Below, in pieces: positions 46,548 to 55,952 of a stretch of 64,000 bases of DNA. Source of the stretch: Bacteroidota bacterium (GTDB taxonomy: Bacteria > Bacteroidota > Ignavibacteria > OLB7); assembly GCA_018266795.1 (NCBI GenBank), contig JAFDZV010000009.1, positions 62,001 to 126,000 on the forward strand, read 5' to 3'. Positions within the stretch are counted from its first letter, which is position 1. Every line of letters begins with the position of its first letter. Both the position numbers and the translations under genes were made by a program. The notes below the pieces were generated by a model, which saw nothing but the letters and a program-made list of their open reading frames with translations, did no database searches and was not told the DNA's origin.

Positions 46548-48074
46548 ATGGCAGCAAAGACATCATCGAAGGCGGCCGCAAAGAAGAGTGCCGAGCCTGC
46601 TAAAGCTTCTCGAACAACAACGTCCAAGACAGCGAAGTCCAAGGGAACATTGGCCACGTCCGCAGCAAAGAGTCCAGCGAAGAAGGCCGCTTCGGTAAAG
46701 GCTTCCAGCCGGCCCCCCCAGAAGAAGACTCCCGTGAAGAAGGCGGCGCCGACGAAAGCCGCAACCGCCAAGAGCGCCCCCGGCAAGTCGGCTGCAAAGG
46801 GAACGTCCACGAGGAGTGCGAAGGGCACGTCCACGAAGGCGGCAAAGGCGGCATCGAAGAAGTCCGCCGTCAAGAGCACGGCATCGAAGAAGACGGCTGC
46901 CAAGAAGCCAGCGCCGAAGAAGATCGCCACCGTTGCCAGGAAGGCTGCGCCGAAGAAGACGGCGCCGGTTGCCAAGAAGAGTGCGGCAAGGAAGGCCGCA
47001 CCGGTTGCCGGGAAGCCCGTGGCAAAGAAGGCGGCACCGGCTGCCGGGAAATCCGCAGCAAGGAAGGCCGCACCTCTCGCCAAGAAGGCGGCCGCAAAGA
47101 AGACGGCTCCCGCCGCAAGGAAGATTGCACCGAAGAAGACAGCTCCAGCGGCAACGAAGGTTGCGCCGAAGAAGGCCGCACCGGTTTCAACAAAGGCCGC
47201 GCCGAAGAAGGGAACGCTCCCTGGGGCTAAGGCGGCCACGACAAAGGCTTCTACGTCCGCGGGCCAGGCACCGGCGGCCAAGGCGGTTCCCCCGAAGACA
47301 GCGCCAACCCCGGCGGCACGGAAGACAACGGCGACATCCCCTGCGACGACCCCGGTGCCGAGTGCTGCACCGGCTCAGCGCAAGGTCAACACAACCGTAC
47401 AGACCGAGAACAAGGCGACTTCGCCGGCGCCGCCTCCTCTATCGCAGACACGCGTACCCAACGAGCAAACGATGACAACGAAAAAATCGACGCCACAGCC
47501 CGACACCTCGGCTGCACAGGCAGAAACTCCTGCCCCCGAGCCGAAGCCGGCTGCGAAGAAGTCTCCCCAACCCAATTCGAGGAAGAAGGTGGTGGTGAAG
47601 TTTCCCAAGGATATTTTCTCCCCGGCTACGGGTACTGCCACGAGCGATCCGTTCCCTCAGAAGGACCTGGAGAAATTCCGCACCCTCATCTCCGATCTTC
47701 GCGTTGAAAATCAGGAGGAACTCGAAGTGCTCACCGAGCAATTGCGTGAGATGACTTCGAGCGAAAATGTGGACGACAACAGCGCCTACTCGCTGCACAT
47801 GGCCGAGCAGGGCACCGATGCAATGGAGCGCGAGAAGACCTTCCTTCAGGCACAACGCACCAGCGACTACATCAAGAAGCTGGATGAAGCGCTCCTCAGA
47901 ATTCAGGACAGCACGTTCGGCATCTGCCGCATCTGCGGTCTTCGCCTGGACAGCAAGCGACTCATGGCCGTTCCTGTTACCCAGGTCTGCACGGTCTACA
48001 AGAATACCTCGAAGCCCTGCGAGCCGGGACGCATCCAGATGGATGCAATGGGCATCACGGACGAAGACAACTAG
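46548..48074 (+). CDS. DksA/TraR zinc-finger protein with long histone-H1-like tail
   Basis: The 508-residue product starts at ATG 46548. Residues 1-290 are an almost pure Lys/Ala/Pro tract with KKAAPV- and KKTAPA-type repeats, like bacterial H1-like DNA-binding tails. Residues about 290-350 are a Pro/Thr linker. Residues about 365-508 match DksA/TraR: a coiled-coil helix pair (RTLISDLRVENQEELEVLTEQL, DAMEREKTFLQAQRTSDYIKKLDEAL) and a finger with CRICG, then CTVYK, where one canonical Cys is Tyr. DksA proteins act on RNA polymerase. The tail may tether it to DNA. The gene ends 11 bases before lspA. Confidence 0.85.
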   Translation: MAAKTSSKAAAKKSAEPAKASRTTTSKTAKSKGTLATSAAKSPAKKAASVKASSRPPQKKTPVKKAAPTKAATAKSAPGKSAAKGTSTRSAKGTSTKAAKAASKKSAVKSTASKKTAAKKPAPKKIATVARKAAPKKTAPVAKKSAARKAAPVAGKPVAKKAAPAAGKSAARKAAPLAKKAAAKKTAPAARKIAPKKTAPAATKVAPKKAAPVSTKAAPKKGTLPGAKAATTKASTSAGQAPAAKAVPPKTAPTPAARKTTATSPATTPVPSAAPAQRKVNTTVQTENKATSPAPPPLSQTRVPNEQTMTTKKSTPQPDTSAAQAETPAPEPKPAAKKSPQPNSRKKVVVKFPKDIFSPATGTATSDPFPQKDLEKFRTLISDLRVENQEELEVLTEQLREMTSSENVDDNSAYSLHMAEQGTDAMEREKTFLQAQRTSDYIKKLDEALLRIQDSTFGICRICGLRLDSKRLMAVPVTQVCTVYKNTSKPCEPGRIQMDAMGITDEDN

Positions 48075-48085
48075 GGCGGCCGAAC

Positions 48086-48775
48086 ATGCGCAAACTGCTG
48101 AGCCTGTCAGCGCTGATAATCCTGATCGATCAGGCCACGAAGCTCGCCATTCACGGGTTCGATTTTCTCGGCATTCACTGTGCCGGACTGCAGAACCAGA
48201 GCGTGATGGTGCTGGGTGATTTCTTCCGGCTGACCTATCTCGAGAATCCGGGAATGGCCTTCGGCCTCAATCCCGAGACGCCCTATATTCTGAGCATTTT
48301 CTCGATTGCCGCGGCGATATTTCTGGTCTATCTGATCAAGCGCACCTCGGGCTCCGGCAACAACGGCCTGCGGCTTGCCTTCGCGTTGATTCTGGGCGGA
48401 GCCGTGGGGAACATGATCGATCGTGTCTTCTACGGCGTGCTCTTCGGGTACGATTCGTTGTTCCATGGCCGCGTGGTGGACTTCATCGATATCGACATCC
48501 CCGATGTGAATCTGTTCGGGCACCAGCTCAACCGATTCTATGTCTTCAACATTGCCGATGCCGCCGTCTCCATCGGCGTGATTCTCCTGCTCATATTCTA
48601 TCCGACAAAGAAAAAGGAGACCGCGCCTGCGATCACGGAAGCTCCGGCGCCGCCGGAGGGATTACACGAACATCCTCCGCAGGATCCGGCCGATGATTCT
48701 CCCGACGCACCGCGTGCGATCGGCAGCCAGCCCCCGGACGAACATCTCCCGCATGCGGAAAGCGCCGCAGGCTGA
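48086..48775 (+). CDS. lspA: Lipoprotein signal peptidase II
   Basis: The 229-residue protein starts at ATG 48086, 11 bases after the DksA-like gene, so they are co-transcribed. Four hydrophobic helices are visible. The two catalytic aspartates are in GNMIDR and FNIADAAVS, and the ENPGMAFG motif is present. It cleaves the signal peptides of prolipoproteins, several of which are encoded in this window. A Pro-rich 50-residue cytoplasmic tail follows helix four, longer than in most relatives. A strong terminator follows. Confidence 0.95.
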   Translation: MRKLLSLSALIILIDQATKLAIHGFDFLGIHCAGLQNQSVMVLGDFFRLTYLENPGMAFGLNPETPYILSIFSIAAAIFLVYLIKRTSGSGNNGLRLAFALILGGAVGNMIDRVFYGVLFGYDSLFHGRVVDFIDIDIPDVNLFGHQLNRFYVFNIADAAVSIGVILLLIFYPTKKKETAPAITEAPAPPEGLHEHPPQDPADDSPDAPRAIGSQPPDEHLPHAESAAG

Positions 48776-48813
48776 TCGGCCGACAGACACATGGACAGAT
48801 CTTCGAACAATCG

Positions 48814-48857
48814 ATATCAAAAAAAGGAGGAGCCTCGCGGTTCCTCCTTTTTGATAT
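48814..48857 (+). terminator. Strong intrinsic terminator after lspA
   Basis: An AGGAGGA/TCCTCCT stem continues through A-run and T-run complements (ATATCAAAAA... / ...TTTTTGATAT) around a GCCTCGCGGT-like loop. The symmetry allows it to work on both strands. It ends the ileS-lspA group. Confidence 0.85.
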
Positions 48858-48940
48858 GAACACATTCGCAGTGTCGATATATGTCACAACGCCGCATCCC
48901 GCTCCCATCCGCCATCGGATATCGTGCACCGCAGCAAGAC

Positions 48941-49606
48941 TCAGTTGAGCACTACGGTAGCGGATGTCAGCGTAAATGCAATTTCGTCACTTACTCCACC
49001 ATCATCCAGAATCTCCCGGAAGTCGACCTTCCCCTGCAATTCGAACGATTCCTTGTTGTGAGGATTGAATGAATTGATGTTCTCGCTTCTCAGATGGATC
49101 TCCTGATCCGAACGATACTTCCTGCCCGGCTTGCTGGAAACCGTTGACGTTGCATAGAAATACAGATCCTCCGTGGCCGGGAATTCATCCGCCTCGGGCA
49201 TCGCCTGCGCGCCGCCACGGCCGTGCAGCAACGATATCAGATTCCCCCCGTTCGAGACGATCGTCGACGGGGATGACTTGCGCGTACCATCCAACGTTGT
49301 CGTTATGGTTCCAAGCTGGTCCGACTTGCTTTCCACATTGAGATCCACCACCGCGAATTCCGCCTGACACGGTTCGGTGCCGGTATTCGTGACCACGAAT
49401 GTTCCCGATCCGGGACCCGACGGAGTAGCCGGATATGTGTTGCCGGCGCCATCGGTATACACCTTCGATCCGCTTACGTCGACGGTGCAGGTCAGTGTGT
49501 CGCCATTCGGAAGGATGTACTGCTTGCATTGGGCATTCATCGAACGTGTGCCCATGACAAAGACAACCGCGATCGATGCGATGGTGGTAATAGCACTTCG
49601 GTTCAT
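48941..49606 (-). CDS. Secreted hypothetical beta-rich protein
   Basis: I chose ATG 49606, seven bases after GGAGA; a second ATG six bases upstream overlaps that site. The 221-residue product has a signal peptide (core ITTIASIAVVFVMG, cleavage near MNAQ). The mature part is Thr/Ser/Gly-rich with strands (GTFVVTNTGTEPCQAEFAVVDLNVES, DLYFYATSTVSS, DEIAFTLTSATVVLN). It may form an extracellular beta-sandwich. No T9SS tail and no family are recognised. Confidence 0.7.
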   Translation of the reverse strand: MNRSAITTIASIAVVFVMGTRSMNAQCKQYILPNGDTLTCTVDVSGSKVYTDGAGNTYPATPSGPGSGTFVVTNTGTEPCQAEFAVVDLNVESKSDQLGTITTTLDGTRKSSPSTIVSNGGNLISLLHGRGGAQAMPEADEFPATEDLYFYATSTVSSKPGRKYRSDQEIHLRSENINSFNPHNKESFELQGKVDFREILDDGGVSDEIAFTLTSATVVLN

Positions 49607-49971
49607 GATCATCTCTCCTTCAATAGTCGGGTTGTAATGGATACGATATCACCGGGAACCTTCCGCAGGATCCAATTGCAGGAACGCGCCTGGTGACGAT
49701 CGAATGCAGACAGGGATAGAATGGTTCGGGGGTGTCTGGTTTCGGCGTGAAAGCTAGCCGCAAGCACCCGGCAGAACTTCTTCCACCTTGCTCCTGCAGC
49801 AAAAGCACCTTTATGGGTACCGGGAACGGATGGCACACGATGGTATGCAGGTACGCGATGTTATCTTCATGAAAGATTGTCCCCGCACGGACGGGATCCA
49901 GGCACCGATGGCTATCTTTCTCCGGTGCACCGCACACAATGGCACGGCATCGGCCATCAACAGGCATCATC
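49607..49971. other. Divergent gap before the second phosphoesterase
   Basis: These 365 bases hold no gene that I can support. They should carry promoters for both flanking genes; no clear motif is visible. Confidence 0.3.
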
Positions 49972-51528
49972 ATGAATCGAATTGGTTGGAGTGGTTTCGC
50001 ATTCACGCCTGCAGCATTGCTCTGCGTGGCTCTTCTCTGTTCGTGCGGCAGGCCGGAGCAGGGGAACAACGAACCGGCGCAGGGGAAGGGCACTTCCAGC
50101 GGATTCGATCTCTCGCGCATCCGGCGGGTGATCGTGATCTATCAGGAGAACTGGAGCTTCGATGGCCTCTACAGCCACTTCCGCGATGCGAAGGGGGAGC
50201 ATGCCAACGGCTACGAATTCGGCGCGCTGGTGCGCCAGCTGGACGGCGCGGGCAACGCCATCGACTCCATGGATCTTCCGGTAAACTCCAGGCGGCAGCC
50301 GTTCCGCAATCCCGCCTGGAAGGGGCACATGCCGGTGATGTTCTACAACATGCACGACTTCGACGCCGGCGACTCCGTGAACGTGGACACGGTTACCACG
50401 GCCGACGTAACGCACCGGTTCTACCACACGCAGAAGCAGATCAACCGGAACGCCAACGGCGAGGGAACCAACAATCAGTTCCTGTACTGGAGCGATCTGG
50501 ACGCCGGGAAGGCGTTCGGCCGCGACAACATGAACGCGCTGGTGCTGAGCGGCTTCCGCGCAGATACGCTCCCGCTGGGGAAGCTCGCCGCGCAGTATGC
50601 CATGTGCGACAACTGCTTCCAGTCCGCATTCGGAGGATCGTTCCTGAACCATCAGTGGCTGATCGCCGCGCGCACGCCGGTGTATCGCAACGCGACAAAG
50701 GATTCGAACGCGATGAAGCACCGGAGCGATTCCGCCAGCACGGCTCCGAATCACTGGGACGATGCTCTCACTCGAACCGCTGTTCCGGGCGACCCCGGGA
50801 GCTACTACGCCATCAACACGGTGCAGCCTGCGTTTGCGCCCCACCTGGCAAAGGGTGTACGGCTTCCCGCTCAGGAACACGCCACCATCGGAACGCGGCT
50901 GGACGCGGCGAACATCTCCTGGAAGTGGTATGCACAGGGTTGGAAGGATGCGCTGGCGGACACGACGAAGGATCCCGACGATGACTTCGCAACGCATCAT
51001 CAGCCGTTCAATTACTTCAAGGAGTTCGACCCCGGTACCGAGAGCGGACGCCGCAACCGCGAGGCGCATCTCGCCGACGAGCGCGACTTCCACACCGACC
51101 TCCGCTCCGGCAGGCTCCCCACGGTCTCCTTCGTGAAGCTCAACAGCCTGTACGACGAGCACCCGCTGGACGCAAATCTTCGTGCGGGCGACTCCGCCGC
51201 CGCGGGTCTGGTTCAGGAGATCATGGACAGTGCGGAGGTGTGGAAGGACTGCGCGATCATCGTCACGTTCGACGAGTTCGGCGGCCGCTGGGATCACGTC
51301 CCGCCGCCGCCGCCGGCACCGGACGGGTTCGGTCCCGGCCCGCGCATTCCGATGATGATCATCTCCCCCTTCACGCAAGGGCGCGGGATCGATCACACGC
51401 AGTACGAAACGGTTTCGGTGCTCGCACTCATCGAGAAGATCTGGGGACTGCCGCCGCTCAGCGACCGCGACGCTCGCGCGAACAATCTGGTGAACGCATT
51501 TACGGGAGGCCCGGCGGCCGTGCGTTGA
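49972..51528 (+). CDS. Second PF04185 phosphoesterase lipoprotein
   Basis: The 518-residue product starts at ATG 49972 and has a lipoprotein leader (core AALLCVALLCSC, lipobox L-C-S-C). It shares the signature of the gene at 19517: [50 protein letters not shown]...FDEFGGRWDHV and IPMMIISPF. The metal-binding Glu, Asn and Asp positions are kept. It probably cleaves phosphate esters in the periplasm or at the surface. The two are diverged paralogues, not a recent copy. Confidence 0.9.
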   Translation: MNRIGWSGFAFTPAALLCVALLCSCGRPEQGNNEPAQGKGTSSGFDLSRIRRVIVIYQENWSFDGLYSHFRDAKGEHANGYEFGALVRQLDGAGNAIDSMDLPVNSRRQPFRNPAWKGHMPVMFYNMHDFDAGDSVNVDTVTTADVTHRFYHTQKQINRNANGEGTNNQFLYWSDLDAGKAFGRDNMNALVLSGFRADTLPLGKLAAQYAMCDNCFQSAFGGSFLNHQWLIAARTPVYRNATKDSNAMKHRSDSASTAPNHWDDALTRTAVPGDPGSYYAINTVQPAFAPHLAKGVRLPAQEHATIGTRLDAANISWKWYAQGWKDALADTTKDPDDDFATHHQPFNYFKEFDPGTESGRRNREAHLADERDFHTDLRSGRLPTVSFVKLNSLYDEHPLDANLRAGDSAAAGLVQEIMDSAEVWKDCAIIVTFDEFGGRWDHVPPPPPAPDGFGPGPRIPMMIISPFTQGRGIDHTQYETVSVLALIEKIWGLPPLSDRDARANNLVNAFTGGPAAVR

Positions 51529-51551
51529 TGCGGCCCCTGCCCCGGGGCCGC

Positions 51552-52265
51552 CTACGGCCGATGGAACGGACGTTCATCGGCTCTGTAATAGATGTCCAGC
51601 CGAATCGGCGGTATCGGGAGTTCGCGCACGGCGAGGTAGAGGATGCAATGTCCCGGGCCAACGCGGCTGGGAACACATTCGGCCATGACGATCGTTTCCT
51701 CGTTGGGATAGATGGTGATCGGAGCGCGAAGGTCCAGCGCAAACGAGCCGTTTGTGCAGTAGGAATCATTCAGGTCCGGCACCAGAGTCAACGGCTCCGT
51801 GGTCTTGTTGGTAAGGCGTACGGGCCGCTGCATCGCCTCGTTCACATAGGATGAGCCCCGCGATTCCAGCCACTCCACCAGCACCGGTTCGAAAGCACGA
51901 GCGGTAATCCGGATGTTCACGAAGCGGCATTGGGGATCGTTCGTCTCCACGGCAACCACCGCCCACAACCTGCCCGGCTCCACATCCAGGCTCATACGCA
52001 GCACGGCGGTATCCCCGGGCGCGATGGTATCGCGATCGATCCGGGCCGTTGCCTCGCGCGACGTGATCGCAACGATCACCAGCGGCCGGTTGCCGGTGTT
52101 GGCAATCGAGACCTCACGCCGATACGTTCCCCACTGCACCTGCCCCAGCTCGATCGACTCCGGCCCCACAAGCGAAACGGCAGGCTGCGCGCAGAGCACA
52201 CCGATCCAGAAGAGCATCATCGGCAGAACGATGAACGGAAGCCGGACGGTGTGATTCGTGGGCAC
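51552..52265 (-). CDS. DUF1573-like secreted protein
   Basis: I chose a GTG at 52265: a GGAGG site lies exactly eight bases upstream, and the start gives a good signal peptide (core LPFIVLPMMLFWIGVLCA). An ATG at 52280 overlaps the ribosome site. The 237-residue protein has two Ig-like modules of the DUF1573/choice-of-anchor type: IELGQVQWGTYRREVSIANTGNRPLVIVAI and a later QRPVRLTNKTTEPLTLVPDL. It is probably a periplasmic or surface beta-sandwich protein. Its binding partner is unknown. Confidence 0.75.
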   Translation of the reverse strand: MPTNHTVRLPFIVLPMMLFWIGVLCAQPAVSLVGPESIELGQVQWGTYRREVSIANTGNRPLVIVAITSREATARIDRDTIAPGDTAVLRMSLDVEPGRLWAVVAVETNDPQCRFVNIRITARAFEPVLVEWLESRGSSYVNEAMQRPVRLTNKTTEPLTLVPDLNDSYCTNGSFALDLRAPITIYPNEETIVMAECVPSRVGPGHCILYLAVRELPIPPIRLDIYYRADERPFHRP

Positions 52266-52373
52266 GCTGCTATCCTCCATGAACGATTCGCAAGCATACG
52301 AAATCAAACCGATCGGCGCAGTGGGAATCGATGATTTCGCCGGCCCGAAGGGAACGGCATCTCCATAAACGAA

Positions 52374-52402
52374 GCAGCGGCGAAGGGATGCCTCGCCGCT
52401 GC
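52374..52402 (-). terminator. Hairpin after glutamate dehydrogenase
   Basis: A 10-base stem (GCAGCGGCGA / TCGCCGCTGC) lies 31 bases past the stop of the minus-strand dehydrogenase gene and can end that transcript. Confidence 0.6.
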
Positions 52403-52432
52403 TCTCACAAACAATCGTTGCAGCCCGCACGG

Positions 52433-53911
52433 TTACGGGAAGATGCCGAGTTCCATGTAGGACTTGGCAACCTTGTCGATTGCCACCACGAAGGAGGCCG
52501 TACGCAGATCCTTCACCTTCCGGTTGGAGTGATACGCATACTTCACCTGGCGATAGGCTTCGATCATCGTCTCCTCCAGACCGGAGTCCACGTAATCCGC
52601 CTCGTCGGCACCATGCACCAGCACCTTGCGCTCCAGCTCGGAGAAGGACTTGCCGGTAAGGCTTTCAACGGCGGCGACGATGCGCGTGTAGGAGCTCTCG
52701 TCGGCACGCTTGCCGAGGCGCCCGAAACGGACGTGCGAAAGATTCTTCAGCCACTCGAAGTAGCTCACGGTAACGCCGCCGGCATTGAGGTAGGCATCCG
52801 GAATGATGTGGATGCCGCGCTTCAGCAGGATCTGCTCCGCGCCCGCCGACACCGGGCCGTTGGCTCCCTCGGCAATCATGCGGGTCTTGATGTTCGCAGC
52901 ATTGGAGGCGTTGATCTGATTCTCCAGCGCGGCCGGCACCAGGATATCGCACTCCACTTCCAGGAGGGCGTTGCCGTTCTTGTAGTTCTTCGCGTTCTTG
53001 AAGTTGAGGATGGAGCCGGTGCTCTTGCGGTGATTGAACACTTCGTCCACATCCAGCCCGTTGCGATCGAAGATGCCTCCCTCGTACTCGGCGATGCCGA
53101 CGATGACTGCTCCCCCCTGCTGCAGATTCTTCGCGGCCCAGTAGCCCACGTTGCCGAGGCCCTGCACGATCACGCGCTTCCCGTCCAATCCCGGGGTAAG
53201 GCCGAACAGCTTCGCATCCTCCACCGTGGAGAGCGCCTCGCGCACACCGAAGTAGAGGCCGCGGCCGGTTGCCTGCGTGCGGCCGTTGATGCCACCCTGC
53301 GTGAGCGGCTTGCCGGTTACGCAGGCAAGCGAATCGATCTGGCCGGTGCTCACCGCCTGGTAGGTATCGGCAATCCATGCCATCTCGCGAGGGCCGGTGC
53401 CGTAGTCCGGAGCAGGCACGTCAACCGCGGGCCCGATGCAGTTGCGGCGAATCAACTCCATCGTATAACGGCGCGTAATCCGCTCGATCTGCTCCTCGGT
53501 ATAGTTCTTCGGATTGAACTTGATGCCCCCCTTGGCACCGCCGAACGGAACATCCACGATCGCGCACTTGTACGTCATCAGGGCGGCGAGCGCCATCACC
53601 TCATCCTCGCTCACATGGTCGGCATAGCGGATGCCCCCCTTGGTTGGCAGGCGATGGTGCGAATGCTGCACGCGCCAGCCCGTGAACACCTGGATGTCGT
53701 TGCCGATGCGCACCGGGAAGCGCACCATGTAGACCGAATTGCAGACCTTGATCTGGTCCAGCAGACCGCGCGGATAGTCCACACACGCGGCCGCCCGCTC
53801 GAAGTTCGATTCCACGGTTTCGTAGAACGTGGGCTCCGCGGCAACTACCTTGCCGTTCGTGGAGGCCTTCGCCGCGCTGGCGCGTGAAGCCGCCTTCTTC
53901 TCTGATGCCAT
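52433..53911 (-). CDS. gdhA: Glutamate dehydrogenase
   Basis: The 492-residue protein starts at ATG 53911. It converts glutamate to 2-oxoglutarate and ammonia, or the reverse, with NAD(P). The substrate-binding part has [11 protein letters not shown] (catalytic Lys region), [17 protein letters not shown] and [14 protein letters not shown]. The Rossmann part has [15 protein letters not shown] 25-residue Lys/Ala-rich lead precedes the normal family start and is longer than usual. It is flanked by a terminator on its 3' side. It could in principle use another amino acid, since leucine and phenylalanine dehydrogenases share the fold. Confidence 0.9.
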   Translation of the reverse strand: MASEKKAASRASAAKASTNGKVVAAEPTFYETVESNFERAAACVDYPRGLLDQIKVCNSVYMVRFPVRIGNDIQVFTGWRVQHSHHRLPTKGGIRYADHVSEDEVMALAALMTYKCAIVDVPFGGAKGGIKFNPKNYTEEQIERITRRYTMELIRRNCIGPAVDVPAPDYGTGPREMAWIADTYQAVSTGQIDSLACVTGKPLTQGGINGRTQATGRGLYFGVREALSTVEDAKLFGLTPGLDGKRVIVQGLGNVGYWAAKNLQQGGAVIVGIAEYEGGIFDRNGLDVDEVFNHRKSTGSILNFKNAKNYKNGNALLEVECDILVPAALENQINASNAANIKTRMIAEGANGPVSAGAEQILLKRGIHIIPDAYLNAGGVTVSYFEWLKNLSHVRFGRLGKRADESSYTRIVAAVESLTGKSFSELERKVLVHGADEADYVDSGLEETMIEAYRQVKYAYHSNRKVKDLRTASFVVAIDKVAKSYMELGIFP

Positions 53912-53963
53912 GTCAGTTTCGCGATGAGGTTATTGGATATATGTCCTCGGTATGACGTCGATA

Positions 53964-54665
53964 TCAGGACATGAAGAACCCGACGATCTCGCGCCCAAGG
54001 CGCTGGGGCGAGACCCGTTCGAGCGGGTGTGGAGTGCCGGGCAGTACGATGAGTCGCGCGGCGGGAAGCGCCCGGTATGCCGCAAGAGTTTCCTCGATTG
54101 TCACCATCTGATCGCGGTCGCCCACGCCCACCATCACCTCCGTCCCAACCTGCCGCAGATCATCGCCGGTCAGTTCGTTTCTCTCCCCGAGATTCGTCAT
54201 CATCTCGGAAGTCTTCGCCAGCACATCCTTCCAGTCGCCCGGTGCGTGGCGCGCGCGCAACTGTTCGGCGAAGGCCGGCACCTTCGCCTCGATCTTCACC
54301 GGATCCAGCATGGCCGTCTCCCTGGCAGAGGTCTGCGCGTCCCAGGCGAACTTGGTTGCCAGGGTGAAGATCCTGCCAACCGATCCCGGTGCATGGCGCG
54401 CCATATGCAGCGCCACGTATCCGCCCATGCTGTAGCCGAAGACATCGATCCCCTCGAGCCCCCGCGCCGACAGCCACGAGCCGACAGCTCCGGCGAAACC
54501 GGGGATGCTGAACGGCTCCTGCGGTATCGGCTCGCCGCCGTGCCCGGGAAGATTCAACGTATGCAGATCGAAGTGCGCCGCGAGCTCGCCCGCGAGGCCA
54601 TCGAACTGGCTCGCTGCCCCGAGAGCGCCGTGCAGCAGAAGGAGAGGTTGCCTGTCGTTCCCCAT
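53964..54665 (-). CDS. Alpha/beta hydrolase
   Basis: I chose ATG 54665. An in-frame GTG at 54683 lies within the terminator of the upstream gene. The 233-residue protein has an oxyanion motif LLLHGALG, LPGHGGE, the nucleophile elbow G-Y-S-M-G-G near residue 85, and a C-terminal PGTPHPLERV that gives the catalytic His. An acidic residue in GVGDRDQMV completes the triad. MenH-like and esterase-like enzymes have this build. The substrate is not clear from the context. Confidence 0.85.
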   Translation of the reverse strand: MGNDRQPLLLLHGALGAASQFDGLAGELAAHFDLHTLNLPGHGGEPIPQEPFSIPGFAGAVGSWLSARGLEGIDVFGYSMGGYVALHMARHAPGSVGRIFTLATKFAWDAQTSARETAMLDPVKIEAKVPAFAEQLRARHAPGDWKDVLAKTSEMMTNLGERNELTGDDLRQVGTEVMVGVGDRDQMVTIEETLAAYRALPAARLIVLPGTPHPLERVSPQRLGREIVGFFMS

Positions 54666-54676
54666 AACAAAACACA

Positions 54677-54695
54677 GGGGCACATGATGTGCCCC
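54677..54695 (-). terminator. Intrinsic terminator after hppD
   Basis: On the minus strand, GGGGCACA-TCA-TGTGCCCC is followed by TGTGTTTTGTT. It lies just after the HPPD stop and before the hydrolase start. Confidence 0.7.
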
Positions 54696-54712
54696 CGGTG
54701 GTTCAAATCCGC

Positions 54713-55837
54713 TCAGAGATTACCGCGCTCGGCCTGGTCGCGTTCAATCGCTTCGAAGAGGGCCTTGAAGTTCCCCTTGCCGAACGATTCGCCGCCACGG
54801 CGCTGAATGATTTCGAAGAAGAGTGTCGGACGATCCTCGACCGGCTTCGTGAAGATCTGGAGCATGTACCCCTTGTCGTCCACGTCCACGAGAATGTTCA
54901 GCGCCTTCAACTCCGCAACATCCTCCTGGATGGCGCCCACGCGCTCCACAAGATCGGAGTAGTACGCCTCGGGCACGCTGATGAACTCCACGCCGTTGGC
55001 GCGCATCTTCGCGATCGTCTCCAGGATGTTCGTGGATTCCATCGCCACGTGCTGTACGCCGGCGCCCTTGTAGAACTGCACGTACTCCTCGATCTGCGAG
55101 CGCTTCAATCCTTCGGCCGGCTCGTTGATCGGGAACTTGACCCACTTGTTGCTGTTGGCCACAACCGTCGAGCGGAGGGCACTGTACTCCGTGGAGATAT
55201 CCTTGTCGTCGAACGAGACGAAGCGGCTGAAGCCGAAGACGTCGCGGTAGAAGTTGACCGTCTCCTCCATTTTGTTCCAATCCACGTTGCCGACAACGTG
55301 GTCCACATGTTTCAGGCCGCAGCCTTCGGCCAGATCATCCGTGCGCTCCACGAAGTTCGGCAGGAAGAACCCGCTGTAGGAGCCGCGCTCCACGAAGGAA
55401 TGAACGGTGTCGCCGTAGGTGGCGATAGTGGAAGTCTTCACCTCGCCGAAATGGTCGCTGCTCACATTGGGCGGCATCACGCCGCGTGCGCCGCGCTCGG
55501 TCGTGATGCGATAGGCCTCGGCGGCATCCTCCACCTCGAAGGCGATATCGCGCACGCCGTCGCCATGCATCTTGATGTGCTCGGCGATCGCGGAATCCGG
55601 ATGAAGCGGTGTTGTGAGGATGAAGCGAATCTTTCCCTGCTGCACGAAGTACGAGGCACGATCCTTGACACCGGTCTCGGGTCCCAGATAGCCCCGGAGG
55701 GTGAATCCGAGCGCGCGGCGATAGTAGTATGCCGCCTGCTTGGCATTACCAACGTAGAACTCCAGGTGATGAATTCCCTTGATCGCAAAGAGATCCTCAC
55801 CCGGTTCCGTTGCGCGAAGTTGCTCTGCAGTCTCCAT
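54713..55837 (-). CDS. hppD: 4-hydroxyphenylpyruvate dioxygenase
   Basis: The 374-residue protein starts at ATG 55837. It turns 4-hydroxyphenylpyruvate into homogentisate in tyrosine breakdown. The iron ligands of the family are visible: His in GLKHVDHVVG, His in GVQHVAMES and Glu in TLFFEIIQR. The N-terminal half has GIHHLEFYVGNAKQAAYYYRRALGF, and the C-terminal GGESFGKGNFKALFEAIE helix is present. No homogentisate dioxygenase gene is nearby. An hisC-like aminotransferase follows on its 5' side on the same strand. Confidence 0.95.
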   Translation of the reverse strand: METAEQLRATEPGEDLFAIKGIHHLEFYVGNAKQAAYYYRRALGFTLRGYLGPETGVKDRASYFVQQGKIRFILTTPLHPDSAIAEHIKMHGDGVRDIAFEVEDAAEAYRITTERGARGVMPPNVSSDHFGEVKTSTIATYGDTVHSFVERGSYSGFFLPNFVERTDDLAEGCGLKHVDHVVGNVDWNKMEETVNFYRDVFGFSRFVSFDDKDISTEYSALRSTVVANSNKWVKFPINEPAEGLKRSQIEEYVQFYKGAGVQHVAMESTNILETIAKMRANGVEFISVPEAYYSDLVERVGAIQEDVAELKALNILVDVDDKGYMLQIFTKPVEDRPTLFFEIIQRRGGESFGKGNFKALFEAIERDQAERGNL

Positions 55838-55952
55838 GACGTACTCTTCTTCGAAGTTGAAACGGGCGTACCAGGCATGTGAAGCGCGCATGCGATGCGC
55901 GCGATACCGGGCCCAGGGGGGAGGAAGAAGTTCCCGGTGGGGGAACCTCATC

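Noticed and set aside
54696-54710. tRNA T-loop (GGTTCAAATCC)
   Set aside because: The flanking bases do not form T-arm, anticodon or acceptor stems; it is chance sequence after hppD.
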